Notes under the pieces: generated by a model
What the model was told of the DNA's origin: nothing
Seen by the model: only the letters and a program-made list of their open reading frames with translations
Databases searched by the model: none
In this document: in pieces, positions 1 through 9,015 of the stretch
Layout: the number at the start of each line of letters is the position of its first letter
Position numbering within the stretch: the first letter of the stretch is position 1
DNA from: Clostridium saccharoperbutylacetonicum N1-4(HMT)
GTDB lineage: Bacteria; Bacillota; Clostridia; Clostridiales; Clostridiaceae
DNA length: 64,000 nt
Direction: 5' to 3'
Assembly (NCBI RefSeq): GCF_000340885.1
Contig: NC_020291.1
Span: 3,285,001 to 3,349,000 of the forward strand
Made by a program: the position numbers and the translations under genes

Positions 1-1
1 T

Positions 2-1006
2 TATGATATAGAATCTATTATGAATTTACCGTTAAGATATATTGGACATAGTATTGAAATCAAAAAACCATCAATAACAATAAAATTTATTAAGGCCATA
101 AATAAAGATTCAATAGTATTTGTTAATTCAATAAGATATGGAATAGTACTTTCGGTATCAGCAATTGTAGCATTTTATTTTCCATTTACAAGGCCATATT
201 GGATAACTTTATCTTGTGCTGCTGTTATGTGTGGATCAACAATTATGGCAACTTTTCATAGGGCAATTCAACGTTCTGTAGGAACAATAATTGGTATAGT
301 ATTAGCTATAGCTATCTTAAGTTTTCAACCACAGGGATTTATGGTTGTAGTAGTAAATATGTGTTTAACAGCATTAATAGAACTTGCTATTTCAAGAAAT
401 TATGCTCTAGCTGCAATATTTATAACACCTAATTCTATACTTATAGCAGAAAATTCAACTCAAATTCATAATATAGGTTATTTTGCTACAGCACGTATTA
501 CTGATATAATTGTTGGGTCTGCAATTGGTTTAATTGGAACATATATAATTGGACGTAAATCAGCATCAAGTAGATTGCCAGATTTAATGGCAAAATTATT
601 GCGTAGTCACTCTAGAGTGCTCGTGTTTTTAGCAAGTAATAACAGTGATAATGATACAAATGCTATAAGAGAAAAAATGGAAATTGATCACATGAACTTT
701 AAAATGGCGTATAATACAGCATTGGGAGAGATTCCTAATAATGAAGAAATGCTTGAAATGATGTGGCCTGCATTTTATTCGTTGGAGCATATTAGTTACT
801 TATTGACCCAATATTGTTCTGAAAAAGGACATATAAGTATAAAAGATGATGAGTTAGCTAAATTGATACTTATCTATGAAACAATGGCTAACAATATGGA
901 ACAAAGAAATTCTATAAAACTTAGAACAGTTGAGATTATTAAAGAAATTTCTGAATTATGTGAAGAAATTAATAATCTTCAAAGTGCGTTAAGTATAAAA
1001 AACTAG
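2..1006 (+). CDS. FUSC-family membrane protein, C-terminal part (5' end outside window)
   Basis: The frame is open to the left edge of the window, so the ATG at 20 is probably internal and the true start lies upstream. The visible part has about six hydrophobic segments in the first 180 residues and then a soluble helical tail. This matches the C-terminal half of FUSC (fusaric acid resistance / aromatic acid exporter-like) proteins, which are usually around 650-700 residues and sit in the cytoplasmic membrane. The residues around 'RPYWITLSCAAVM' are typical of the second FUSC membrane block. The substrate cannot be inferred. No neighbouring gene in the window suggests an operon; a mobile repeat follows directly. 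Confidence 0.7.
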   Translation, partial: YDIESIMNLPLRYIGHSIEIKKPSITIKFIKAINKDSIVFVNSIRYGIVLSVSAIVAFYFPFTRPYWITLSCAAVMCGSTIMATFHRAIQRSVGTIIGIVLAIAILSFQPQGFMVVVVNMCLTALIELAISRNYALAAIFITPNSILIAENSTQIHNIGYFATARITDIIVGSAIGLIGTYIIGRKSASSRLPDLMAKLLRSHSRVLVFLASNNSDNDTNAIREKMEIDHMNFKMAYNTALGEIPNNEEMLEMMWPAFYSLEHISYLLTQYCSEKGHISIKDDELAKLILIYETMANNMEQRNSIKLRTVEIIKEISELCEEINNLQSALSIKN

Positions 1007-1036
1007 CTTAATAAATTTAGTTTTAAAGCGATTACA

Positions 1037-1493
1037 ATAGATAAAGATATCAAAAGCGAGAATTAGACTTATGCAACAATTACCGAAATCAGATACATTT
1101 ATCTTCCACAGGACTAGTGAAATTTTCACTGGAAGGTTCTAAGTGGAAGGTTGCACTCATTTCTGCATGTTCCGGATGTAAAATATTTATAAGCTGTAAA
1201 TGAAACAAGCCATAGAGGAAACTCGACTCACGTTCGTTCACTGAGTAAGCGATTCACACCAAATCAGTTTTTTTAAAGGAGGTTAACTCATGATGAGTTA
1301 ACTAAGTTCAAGAAACCAAATCATAGATTTGGTTTCTTGAACTTATCTGCTTAATAACCATCATCAGCTCAATTTCACATGCCTGCTTCCAGAAAAATGC
1401 ATCGGATTTCTAGTTTAGTATTATAATTATAATTTCTCAATTATTCATGCTTATTACATTTCTAAGTAAAACTCTTAAATTGGATATCTATAA
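1037..1493. mobile_element. Dispersed TA-flanked hairpin element, copy A (longest)
   Basis: This is one of five related non-coding elements in the window (others at 11343, 31000, 44121 and 61103). The left end is degenerate (AAAGATATCAAAA near 1043-1055); the right end reads TTGGATATCTATA at 1480-1492. The left arm (ACCGAAATCAGATACATTT) pairs with the right arm (AAATGCATCGGATTTC), giving a long imperfect hairpin. The middle carries extra sequence absent from the shorter copies: a block shared with copy B (about 1200-1265) and a further insert with two strong hairpins at 1282-1302 and 1304-1344. There is no transposase gene. It looks like a non-autonomous MITE. Confidence 0.75.
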
Positions 1494-1566
1494 GTTTATT
1501 ATAGATTAAATAGTAATGTTAAATTGCTAAATATAAATTTAAAATTCAAGAGAGAATTGATAGCAT

Positions 1567-1628
1567 AAATTAAAAGGTGATGTCGCACTAAGATTTTAAT
1601 CTGCTAATGCTACAACACCTTTTAATTT
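1567..1628 (-). terminator. Intrinsic terminator downstream of narK
   Basis: An inverted repeat pairs AAATTAAAAGGTG (1567-1579) with CACCTTTTAATTT (1616-1628). Read on the minus strand it lies just after the narK stop codon and ends in a T-rich run. Confidence 0.7.
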
Positions 1629-1650
1629 TAATATTATATTTTGTAAATAA

Positions 1651-2952
1651 TTAGTTTTTAGAACTACTTTTTGTTACTTTATTTATTACAGTTAATATAA
1701 TAATAGCTGCGATAGCCAATGCTATGAAAACTACAAAGCCATTTGAATATCCTGTTAAATTTGATCCGGAATTATCAATGAAAGAAGCCATAATTGGAGG
1801 AATTATAAAGCCTCCTAATGCACCAATTCCACCTATCCATCCTGAAGCACCACCAACTGCATGGGGTACAGCTTTAGGGACAATTTTAAAAACTGCTGCA
1901 TTAGTTGCACCCATACCAAGTGCTAAAATCAATATACCTGTTACTGAAAATGCAATAGAAGAACTTAAAGTTAAAAATACAGCACCTATAAGCATAACAC
2001 TAAGGGAGATAAGTGCAGTAGCTTCTCCACCTTTTTTATCAGCTATTTTACCTGCATAAATTCTTGTTATAGAAGTAACAATTGAATATAAAGCTGTTAA
2101 TAAACCGGCAGTTTTCATAGATACTTTAAAAAGGCTTGTCCAATATGTAGGGAACCAGCTTGTTAAAGCCATAAAACCTCCAAAAGTAGCAAAATATATT
2201 CCAACTAAAGCCCAAGTTTTCCACGACTTAGCTGACATTCCTAGACTTTCACTAACCTTGTTGTTTGGGAATAACTCTTGACCGTATTTATTAGCAGCTA
2301 TTTTTCTTGCTTCTTCCTTACTTACTCCTTTTTCAAGAAGTTGAAAGTACCAAGCATTTTGTCCTATAAAGAAATAAATTATTGTACCAATTGTTAAGAA
2401 TATTAACCATGCTAAATATGAACCAGAAAGTCCCCAAAGAGGTAACGCTATATTAGGGATAATAACCATGAAAATCCCTGGTGCTATATTTCCTACACCA
2501 CCATAAATACCTGCAGCATATCCTTGTTTGCTTTGTGGAAACCAGTATGATGTTTGGCTTACACCTACAGAGAAGGTTGCTATACCACATCCTGATAAAA
2601 TTGCTAAACTAAATAATAGCCAATAATATTGACCTAAATTTTCTTTAAAAAATGCCATTACAATATATAGTCCTAACATTCCTATTATAGATAATACCAA
2701 TAAAACTAGAAAAGGTTTACGACCACCTGTTGTATCAACCCAAGCGGCAAAAGGTATTCTAAGTAGCGAGCCAGATAAGGATGGTGCTGAAACTAGTAAA
2801 GCTAATAAGATTGGATTTATACCAGCAAAACTTTGCTTAAAAACGGTTACTGTCGACCCATAAAGTGCAACAGCAGCAAATCCAATAAAAAAACCAAGTG
2901 TGGCACCAGTAAGTCCTTGTTTTGAATCGCCCTTTAATTCCATATTATTCAT
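1651..2952 (-). CDS. narK: Nitrate/nitrite MFS transporter, NarK/NasA type
   Basis: This 433-residue major facilitator protein has about 12 membrane segments. It has the NNP-family glycine-rich signatures in both halves, near 'GIYGGVGNIAPGIF' and 'GGASGWIGGIGALGGF'. The family carries nitrate in or nitrite out across the cytoplasmic membrane. It is transcribed away from the Crp/Fnr regulator at 3189 and the assimilation genes that follow, which supports nitrate uptake as its job. A CGTGAT-N4-ATCACG inverted repeat lies 59 bp upstream of its start. The direction of transport (uptake versus exchange) is inferred from context. Confidence 0.85.
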   Translation of the reverse strand: MNNMELKGDSKQGLTGATLGFFIGFAAVALYGSTVTVFKQSFAGINPILLALLVSAPSLSGSLLRIPFAAWVDTTGGRKPFLVLLVLSIIGMLGLYIVMAFFKENLGQYYWLLFSLAILSGCGIATFSVGVSQTSYWFPQSKQGYAAGIYGGVGNIAPGIFMVIIPNIALPLWGLSGSYLAWLIFLTIGTIIYFFIGQNAWYFQLLEKGVSKEEARKIAANKYGQELFPNNKVSESLGMSAKSWKTWALVGIYFATFGGFMALTSWFPTYWTSLFKVSMKTAGLLTALYSIVTSITRIYAGKIADKKGGEATALISLSVMLIGAVFLTLSSSIAFSVTGILILALGMGATNAAVFKIVPKAVPHAVGGASGWIGGIGALGGFIIPPIMASFIDNSGSNLTGYSNGFVVFIALAIAAIIILTVINKVTKSSSKN

Positions 2953-3010
2953 ATTACGCCTCCATTTAATATATTTTGAGATAAGGTTATCATATTTAAT
3001 TTCATTAAAC

Positions 3011-3026
3011 CGTGATATTAATCACG
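3011..3026. promoter_or_regulatory. Candidate Crp/Fnr-type operator upstream of narK
   Basis: This is a perfect inverted repeat CGTGAT-ATTA-ATCACG in the divergent region between narK and the Crp/Fnr regulator. The same half-sites with the same 4-base spacing recur at 3865-3880 in front of asrA. The FNR/DNR-like layout and the adjacent regulator gene suggest that regulator binds here. Confidence 0.6.
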
Positions 3027-3188
3027 TTTTTTCTGAATTTGTTAATTAAATATCAAATTCTTTAAAATATAAAGTCTATATTAATATTTTAGTAAAAATG
3101 TGGTAGAATGAGTTTTAATGAGGAAAATAATAGTTGTATTCATTATTTATGGAGAATTACTATATAAAAAGGAGGTATAGTTAATACT

Positions 3189-3869
3189 ATAATAGAAGAA
3201 CTTAAAAATCTAAAAATTTTTTCTGATGTATCTGATGAAACAATAGCATTAATAAGTAAATATGGGAAAATAAAAAAGCATTCTAATGGAAGTATGCTTT
3301 TTTCAGAAAGAGAGAAGATAAATTTAGTATATATAGTAGTAAGTGGCTCTGTATCATTATACAAAGTTAATGAAAATGGTCAAAAAAAAGTTATGTTCAT
3401 ATTAGATAATGGAAAAATAATAAATGAAGTTATAGTTGAGGATATGCCAGAATCAATAAATTGTGAAGTTTTTGAAGAAGCCGAAATATTTGAAATAAAT
3501 AGAGATATTTTAATAGAGATAATGAAAAGAGATTTCAATTTAACAAAAGTAATTATAGAATCCTTATCAAATAAAGTTAGACGTATGTATAGGCAATTGA
3601 AGAACACACCTTCCTCAATAAAGATTGAAAAGAAGCTTGTAGCAAAAATATATAAACTTGGAAGAGATTATGGAGTTAGATGCAATGATGGTATCATTAT
3701 TGATATGAACATAAGTATTACCTACCTTGCAGATTTATTAGGAAGTCAAAGAGAAACTGTTTCGAGAGCAGTAAAAGTATTACAGAGTAAAAACTTATTT
3801 TATTATAAAGATAAAAAAATAGTTATACCTGATTTACAGAAACTTTCAGATTATTTTAAGACATCGTGA
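3189..3869 (+). CDS. Crp/Fnr-family regulator of the nitrate cluster (non-canonical start)
   Basis: This is a transcription factor with an N-terminal cyclic-nucleotide-binding-like barrel and a C-terminal winged helix ('LADLLGSQRETVSRAVKVL'). It has no FNR-type cysteine cluster, so it is not an obvious Fe-S oxygen sensor. The homologous frame starts well before the first ATG (3294): the codons from about 3183 read NTIIEELKNLKIFSDVSDE, a normal family N-terminus, behind a strong AAAAGGAGGT at 3167-3176. However, no ATG, GTG or TTG exists between the in-frame stop at 3165 and ATG 3294. I placed the start at the ATA at 3189 as a hypothesis; use of ATG 3294 would remove the first barrel strands. 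The stop codon lies inside the operator at 3865-3880. It probably controls narK and asrABC. Confidence 0.7.
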   Translation: MIEELKNLKIFSDVSDETIALISKYGKIKKHSNGSMLFSEREKINLVYIVVSGSVSLYKVNENGQKKVMFILDNGKIINEVIVEDMPESINCEVFEEAEIFEINRDILIEIMKRDFNLTKVIIESLSNKVRRMYRQLKNTPSSIKIEKKLVAKIYKLGRDYGVRCNDGIIIDMNISITYLADLLGSQRETVSRAVKVLQSKNLFYYKDKKIVIPDLQKLSDYFKTS

Positions 3870-3880
3870 TGTATATCACG
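3865..3880. promoter_or_regulatory. Candidate Crp/Fnr-type operator upstream of asrA, overlapping the regulator stop codon
   Basis: The sequence reads CGTGAT-GTAT-ATCACG, with the same half-sites and spacing as 3011-3026. The TGA stop of the regulator is at 3867-3869, inside the left half-site. It is 110 bp upstream of the chosen asrA start. Confidence 0.6.
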
Positions 3881-3990
3881 GTGTTTATTTTTATTTTTAT
3901 TTATTCTATTAGTATAGAGGATAAAAATTACGTATAAAAAATTTTATGCCTTGAAAAGTGAAAAAATTAACAAGTAATAGGAGTGGTAAA

Positions 3991-4998
3991 ATGGGATATA
4001 AAATAATTACTGAAACAGCAAATTCTCTTTTAAGTACTCTTTCAAAAGAGTATTTAATTTATGCACCAAAAGTATTTAAAGGTGATGGATGTTTTTCAGA
4101 TACTGATACTATTAGATATGGTGAAGTATCAACAATAGATGAAATTGTCTTTGATAGAAAATCTGATTATTCATTTAAGGAAATACTAATGCCTATCAAT
4201 GAAACTTTATTTTATTTTACTGAGGACGAAGTTAAAGTATCAGCTTCACCTAAGAAGGGGGCTATTGTCTTTTTAAGAAGCTGTGATTTAAATGCATTAA
4301 AGCGTCTAGATCAAATTTATTTAAATAATGGTCCAGAAGATTTTTATTATAAGCGACTTAGGGAAAATACTAAATTCATTCTTATGGGATGTAGTAAAAC
4401 TTTTGATAACTGCTTCTGTGTTGATATGAAAACAAATACAACTAATGATTATGATGCTTATATTAAAGTTCAAGATGATTTTACATTAATAGACTGTAAA
4501 TGGGACAAGCTAGAAGAATTAATAAATCAGGAAAAATTTAAAGAGGAAGCTGTTACACCTGAATTTGTAAACGACAATAAAGTCAACGTAAAAATACCAG
4601 ATAATTTAGATACAAAAGTTTTTAAATCTAAAATGTGGGATGAATATACAAGCCGTTGTATTGGCTGTGGCCGCTGTAATTTTGTCTGTCCAACATGTAC
4701 TTGCTTTACCATGCAGGATATTTTCTACAAAGATAATGGAAAAGCTGGAGAACGTCGCAGAGTATGGGCTTCTTGCCAGGTAGATGGATATACAGATATG
4801 GCTGGAGGAATTACTTTTAGAAAACCACAAGGCGAGAGAATGAGATTTAAGGTTATGCATAAGGTTTATGATTATAAAAAACGTTTTGGATATCATATGT
4901 GTGTAGGATGTGGTCGATGTGACGATGTTTGTCCTGAATACATATCTTTCTCAAATTGTATAAATAAACTTGAAAATGCTGTGAAAGAGGTGGAATAA
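3991..4998 (+). CDS. asrA: Anaerobic sulfite reductase subunit A (iron-sulfur electron carrier)
   Basis: This 335-residue protein carries two C-terminal 4Fe-4S sites, 'CIGCGRCNFVCPTC' and 'CVGCGRCDDVCPEY', like AsrA. In the AsrABC complex it passes electrons toward AsrC in the cytoplasm. I chose the ATG at 3991 because AGGAG lies 7 bases before it; an upstream GTG at 3958 has no good binding site. It is the first gene of asrABC and its stop directly abuts the asrB start. A regulator-type operator lies upstream. The setting inside a nitrate cluster suggests a role in nitrite as well as sulfite reduction; that part is inference. Confidence 0.9.
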   Translation: MGYKIITETANSLLSTLSKEYLIYAPKVFKGDGCFSDTDTIRYGEVSTIDEIVFDRKSDYSFKEILMPINETLFYFTEDEVKVSASPKKGAIVFLRSCDLNALKRLDQIYLNNGPEDFYYKRLRENTKFILMGCSKTFDNCFCVDMKTNTTNDYDAYIKVQDDFTLIDCKWDKLEELINQEKFKEEAVTPEFVNDNKVNVKIPDNLDTKVFKSKMWDEYTSRCIGCGRCNFVCPTCTCFTMQDIFYKDNGKAGERRRVWASCQVDGYTDMAGGITFRKPQGERMRFKVMHKVYDYKKRFGYHMCVGCGRCDDVCPEYISFSNCINKLENAVKEVE

Positions 4999-5790
4999 AT
5001 GAAAAATGAATATATCCCATTTTTATCTGAAATAAAAGAAGTTATCAAGCATACTGATATAGAATATACATTTAGAATTACATTTGAAGGAGAAGTTAAA
5101 CCTGGCCAATTCTTTGAAGTTTCTCTACCTAAGTTTGGAGAAGCTCCAATATCTGTTAGTGGAATAGGCGAAGGAACTGTAGATTTAACAATACGTAGAG
5201 TTGGCAAAGTTACAGATGAAATATTTACAAATTATGTTGGAGATAAGCTATTTTTAAGAGGACCCTATGGTAATGGATTTAACGTAAAAGATTATGAAGG
5301 AAAAGAAGTTACTGTAGTCGCTGGAGGAACAGGACTTTCACCAGTAAGAGGTGTAGTTGATTATTTTGCAAATAACATGACTAAATGCAAAAGTTTTAAT
5401 TTGATTTGTGGTTTCAAATCACCAAATGATGTTTTATTTAAGGCTGATTTAAAACAATGGAAAGAAGATATAAATTTAGTCTTAACAGTAGATAAAGCTG
5501 AAGATGGTTATGCAGGGAAAACAGGCTTAGTTACGACTTTCATTCCTGATCTTGAAATTAAGGATGTTAATAATACTGCCTTTGTAGTAGTTGGGCCTCC
5601 TATAATGATGAAGTTTACTGTTATAGAAATTTTAAAAAGAGGAGTACCAGAAGAAAATATATGGATATCTCAAGAAAGAAAGATGTGCTGTGGTCTTGGA
5701 AAATGCGGACATTGTAAGATGGATGATACATATATTTGTTTAGATGGGCCTGTATTTAATTACACTAAAGGAAAGGAACTAATTGATTAG
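4999..5790 (+). CDS. asrB: Anaerobic sulfite reductase subunit B (FAD/NAD(P)H reductase)
   Basis: This 263-residue ferredoxin-reductase-like flavoprotein has an N-terminal FAD barrel, a nucleotide-binding part beginning near 'VVAGGTGLSPVRG', and a C-terminal cysteine cluster 'CCGLGKCGHCK...C' typical of AsrB and PyrK-like proteins that bind a 2Fe-2S centre. It feeds electrons from NAD(P)H to AsrA/AsrC. Its ATG follows the asrA stop with no gap, so the two are translationally coupled. The length is normal for the family. Confidence 0.9.
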   Translation: MKNEYIPFLSEIKEVIKHTDIEYTFRITFEGEVKPGQFFEVSLPKFGEAPISVSGIGEGTVDLTIRRVGKVTDEIFTNYVGDKLFLRGPYGNGFNVKDYEGKEVTVVAGGTGLSPVRGVVDYFANNMTKCKSFNLICGFKSPNDVLFKADLKQWKEDINLVLTVDKAEDGYAGKTGLVTTFIPDLEIKDVNNTAFVVVGPPIMMKFTVIEILKRGVPEENIWISQERKMCCGLGKCGHCKMDDTYICLDGPVFNYTKGKELID

Positions 5791-5803
5791 GGGGGAGAAA
5801 TGT

Positions 5804-6784
5804 ATGGATATAAATACAAAGAAACTTAAAAAGAATGCTTTTAGAGTTACAAAGGTTAGAGGTGTTACTGCTGCAAGAATCAGAGTTCCTGGTGGAGATT
5901 TACAAGCTGAAATTCTTGGTATGGTGCAAGAAATTGCAGAGAAGTATGGTAATGGAATAGTTCATTTAACTTCAAGACAAGGCTTTGAAATAGAAGGAAT
6001 AAGTTTTGAAGATATGGATGCAGTAAATGCACTTTTAAAGCCTATTATTGAAGGTTTAGAAATAAATCAAGTTGATACTGAAAATGGATATGAAGCATCT
6101 GGAACAAGAAACATTTCAGCTTGTGTTGGTAATAAAGTTTGTCCTTTTGCTAATTTTAATACTACAGATGTAGCAAAAAGAATAGATAAAGCTATTTTCC
6201 CAAATGATTTACATTTTAAAGTTGGAATTACAGGATGTTCAAATGATTGTGCTAAAGCTAGAACCCAAGATTTTGGAATAATCGGAATGACAGAACCTCA
6301 ATATGAAGCAGATAGATGTATTAGCTGTGGAGCTTGTATTAAGGCATGTAAAAAATTGTCTGTAGGAGCTTTATCCTTTGAAAATTATAAAGTTGTTAGA
6401 AATACAGAAAAATGTGTAGGGTGTGGTGTTTGTATAACTAAATGTCCAACTAGAGCATGGACTAGAAGTAAAGAGAGGTATTATAAGTTAGCTATTATGG
6501 GTAGAACTGGAAAGAAAAATCCAAGATTAGCAGAAGACTTTTTAATTTGGACGGATGAAGAAACAATCACAAAAATAATATTAAATACTTATAAATTTGT
6601 TGAAAAATATATTGATCCGAATGCTCCTGGCAGGAAAGAGCATATTGGATATATTATCGATAGAGTTGGTTTTGAAGAATACAAAAAATGGGCACTTGAT
6701 GGAGTTGAATTAGGACCAAAAACAATCAAAAAAGATTGCGTATATTGGAGTGGAATTAATTTTAATTCTATTAACAACGGTTAA
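5804..6784 (+). CDS. asrC: Anaerobic sulfite reductase subunit C (siroheme subunit)
   Basis: This 326-residue siroheme and Fe-S reductase has the siroheme-cluster cysteines 'CVGNKVC' (about residues 107-113) and 'CSNDC' (about 145-149). Two ferredoxin motifs follow, 'CISCGACIKAC' and 'CVGCGVCITKC'. The family reduces sulfite to sulfide with six electrons; the same chemistry reduces nitrite to ammonia. The ATG at 5804 follows a GGGGGAG site 13 bases after the asrB stop; a TTG at 5783 would overlap asrB and is less likely. No separate NirA/NirB-type nitrite reductase is visible in this cluster. Confidence 0.88.
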   Translation: MDINTKKLKKNAFRVTKVRGVTAARIRVPGGDLQAEILGMVQEIAEKYGNGIVHLTSRQGFEIEGISFEDMDAVNALLKPIIEGLEINQVDTENGYEASGTRNISACVGNKVCPFANFNTTDVAKRIDKAIFPNDLHFKVGITGCSNDCAKARTQDFGIIGMTEPQYEADRCISCGACIKACKKLSVGALSFENYKVVRNTEKCVGCGVCITKCPTRAWTRSKERYYKLAIMGRTGKKNPRLAEDFLIWTDEETITKIILNTYKFVEKYIDPNAPGRKEHIGYIIDRVGFEEYKKWALDGVELGPKTIKKDCVYWSGINFNSINNG

Positions 6785-6928
6785 GCATTTTTGAATTAAA
6801 GTGTGTTTCAAATTGATTAAACTTTGATAACTATTTAGAATCAAGAGTATTATCTTTTAAGTATAAACACAATCTTAAAATAAATGCCTTCATGACCTTT
6901 TATGACTTAAGAAAGGAAGGATATAGTT

Positions 6929-9013
6929 ATGAAAAAAGTTCAATCCACGTGTAATTATTGTGCTTTAGATTGCAATTTAGACTTTTATGTTGAGGAGAAT
7001 AAAATAGTTAAGGTTGTACCAACTAAAGATTATCCAGTAAATAATGGATTTTCTTGTATTAAAGGATTATCTTTAGATAAACAGCAAACGATAATAACAG
7101 ATTCAACTTTGCCTAGAATAAAACAAGAAGATGGGTCTTTTAAGAGAATACCTTGGGATGATGCATATAAAATTGTAGCTGATAAGTTTATAGATCTTCA
7201 AGCAAAGTATGGAACAGAAAGTATTGCAGGTATAAGTACTGGACAATTAACTTTAGAGGAATTCGCAATTTTTGGTAATGTTATGAGGAATTATTTAAGA
7301 ACAAATGTAGATGGTAATACTAGATTATGTATGTCTACAGCTGTAGTTGCTCATAAACAAAGTTTTGGGTTTGATGCACCTCCTTATACTCTCAAGGATG
7401 CAGAATTATCTGACACTATTATATTAATTGGGGCTAATCCAGTAATAGCCCATCCTATATTGTGGGATAAAATTAGAAGCAATAATGAGAAAAAATTAAT
7501 TGTTATTGATCCAAGAAAATCAGAAACAGCTCAGAACGCAGATTATTGGTATGGACTAAAAGGAAAAACTGATTTATATCTACTTTATGCTATAGCTAAT
7601 AAGCTTATTGAAAATTCCTATATTAGTAATGAATATATAGCTAATTATACGGAAGGCTTTGAGGAATTTAAGGAATTTGTTAAGCAATATACTACGCAAA
7701 ATGCTGCAAGTGTAACTGGACTTAGCGAAGCTTCAATTTTAGAACTTGTAGAACTTATACATAATGGAAAGAGAGTATCTTTCTGGTGGACAATGGGGGT
7801 TAATCAAGGATATGAAGCTGTTAGAACAGCGCAGGCTATTATCAACTTAGCGTTGATGACTGGAAATATAGGAAGACCAGGCACAGGTGCTAATTCTCTT
7901 ACTGGCCAATGTAATGCAATGGGTTCACGTGCATATAGTAATACTGCTGTTTTATATGGTGGTGGAGATTTTGATAATATGGCTAGACGTGAAAGAGTGG
8001 CCGAAGTACTTGGAGTTCATGAGTCTGACCTGGCTGCTAAGCCAACAATTACTTATAATGCAATCATTGAAAAAATAATTTCTGGAGAAATTAAAGGTCT
8101 ATGGGTAATTTGTACAAACCCACGTCATTCATGGACAAACAATAAAACCTTTAAAGAAGCTATGAAAAAATTAGAATTCTTTGTTGTTCAAGATATTTAT
8201 GGAGATACGGATAGTTCAGAAGATTGTCATATTTATCTTCCAGTTGTTCCAGGTATAAAAAAAGAGGGAACATATGTAAATACTGAAAGACGTATATCAG
8301 CAATGCGTCCAGCCCTTGAAAAAACAGAAGATGAAAAGAGCGATTATGAAGTGATTTATGGTATTGGAAAAGCCTTAGGGATGGGAAGTCTTCTTGATAA
8401 ATGGAAAACACCAAAAGATGCATTTAATTTAATGAAAGAATGTTCAAGAGATATGCCATGTGATATGACAGGTGTTACTTATGATGGTTTAGTAAATTCA
8501 AAAGGAATTCAATGGCCTTTTAGAGAAGGTGAAATTCTTAAAGACGACTTTAGACGTTTGTTTGAAGATAATAAATATTATACTCCATCAAAGAAAGCAA
8601 AATTTATATTTGAAGAAGTACGTGAGAATCCACTTCCAACTACAAAAGAATTTTCTTTTATATTAAATACAGGAAGAGGAAGTGTTGGACAATGGCATAC
8701 ACAAACTCGTACTAGGGAAGTTGCATTTATAGAAGATGTTAGTGCTAAAGAAGCATATCTTTATATGAATATTAAATTAGCTAAAGAAATGAATATAAAG
8801 GAAAATGATTTAATTAAAGTTTCATCCATAAATGGACATTCTTCAGAATTTAAAGTTAAGCTTACAGACATGGTTAGATATGATGAAGTATATGCACCTA
8901 TACATTATTTAGAATGTAACAATTTAACTCCTTCATTGTATGATCCTTATTCAAAAGAACCATCTTATAAAACAACTCCTATCAATGTAAGTAAAATTGA
9001 AGGGGGAATGTAA
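6929..9013 (+). CDS. narA: Molybdopterin nitrate reductase catalytic subunit (clostridial NarA / NasC type)
   Basis: This 694-residue member of the molybdopterin oxidoreductase family has an N-terminal 4Fe-4S motif (C8, C11, C15, C43). The probable molybdenum ligand is C134 in 'RLCMSTAV', the arrangement seen in NapA/NasC-type nitrate reductases rather than Se-Cys formate dehydrogenases. A C-terminal molydopterin-dinucleotide-binding domain starts near residue 565. There is no twin-arginine signal, so it is cytoplasmic. It reduces nitrate to nitrite using electrons from the next two gene products. A 144-base gap separates it from asrC. A formate dehydrogenase-like role is possible but less likely next to narK. 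Confidence 0.8.
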   Translation: MKKVQSTCNYCALDCNLDFYVEENKIVKVVPTKDYPVNNGFSCIKGLSLDKQQTIITDSTLPRIKQEDGSFKRIPWDDAYKIVADKFIDLQAKYGTESIAGISTGQLTLEEFAIFGNVMRNYLRTNVDGNTRLCMSTAVVAHKQSFGFDAPPYTLKDAELSDTIILIGANPVIAHPILWDKIRSNNEKKLIVIDPRKSETAQNADYWYGLKGKTDLYLLYAIANKLIENSYISNEYIANYTEGFEEFKEFVKQYTTQNAASVTGLSEASILELVELIHNGKRVSFWWTMGVNQGYEAVRTAQAIINLALMTGNIGRPGTGANSLTGQCNAMGSRAYSNTAVLYGGGDFDNMARRERVAEVLGVHESDLAAKPTITYNAIIEKIISGEIKGLWVICTNPRHSWTNNKTFKEAMKKLEFFVVQDIYGDTDSSEDCHIYLPVVPGIKKEGTYVNTERRISAMRPALEKTEDEKSDYEVIYGIGKALGMGSLLDKWKTPKDAFNLMKECSRDMPCDMTGVTYDGLVNSKGIQWPFREGEILKDDFRRLFEDNKYYTPSKKAKFIFEEVRENPLPTTKEFSFILNTGRGSVGQWHTQTRTREVAFIEDVSAKEAYLYMNIKLAKEMNIKENDLIKVSSINGHSSEFKVKLTDMVRYDEVYAPIHYLECNNLTPSLYDPYSKEPSYKTTPINVSKIEGGM

Positions 9014-9015
9014 TC

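Noticed and set aside
1037..1493. Dispersed elements as group I intron/IStron remnants
   Set aside because: They are symmetric hairpins with inverted ends and no tnpA/tnpB; they lie between genes, not within them. I could not match intron core motifs.
1724..2059. Plus-strand open frame inside narK
   Set aside because: It is the complement of a clear NarK coding region and has no family features.
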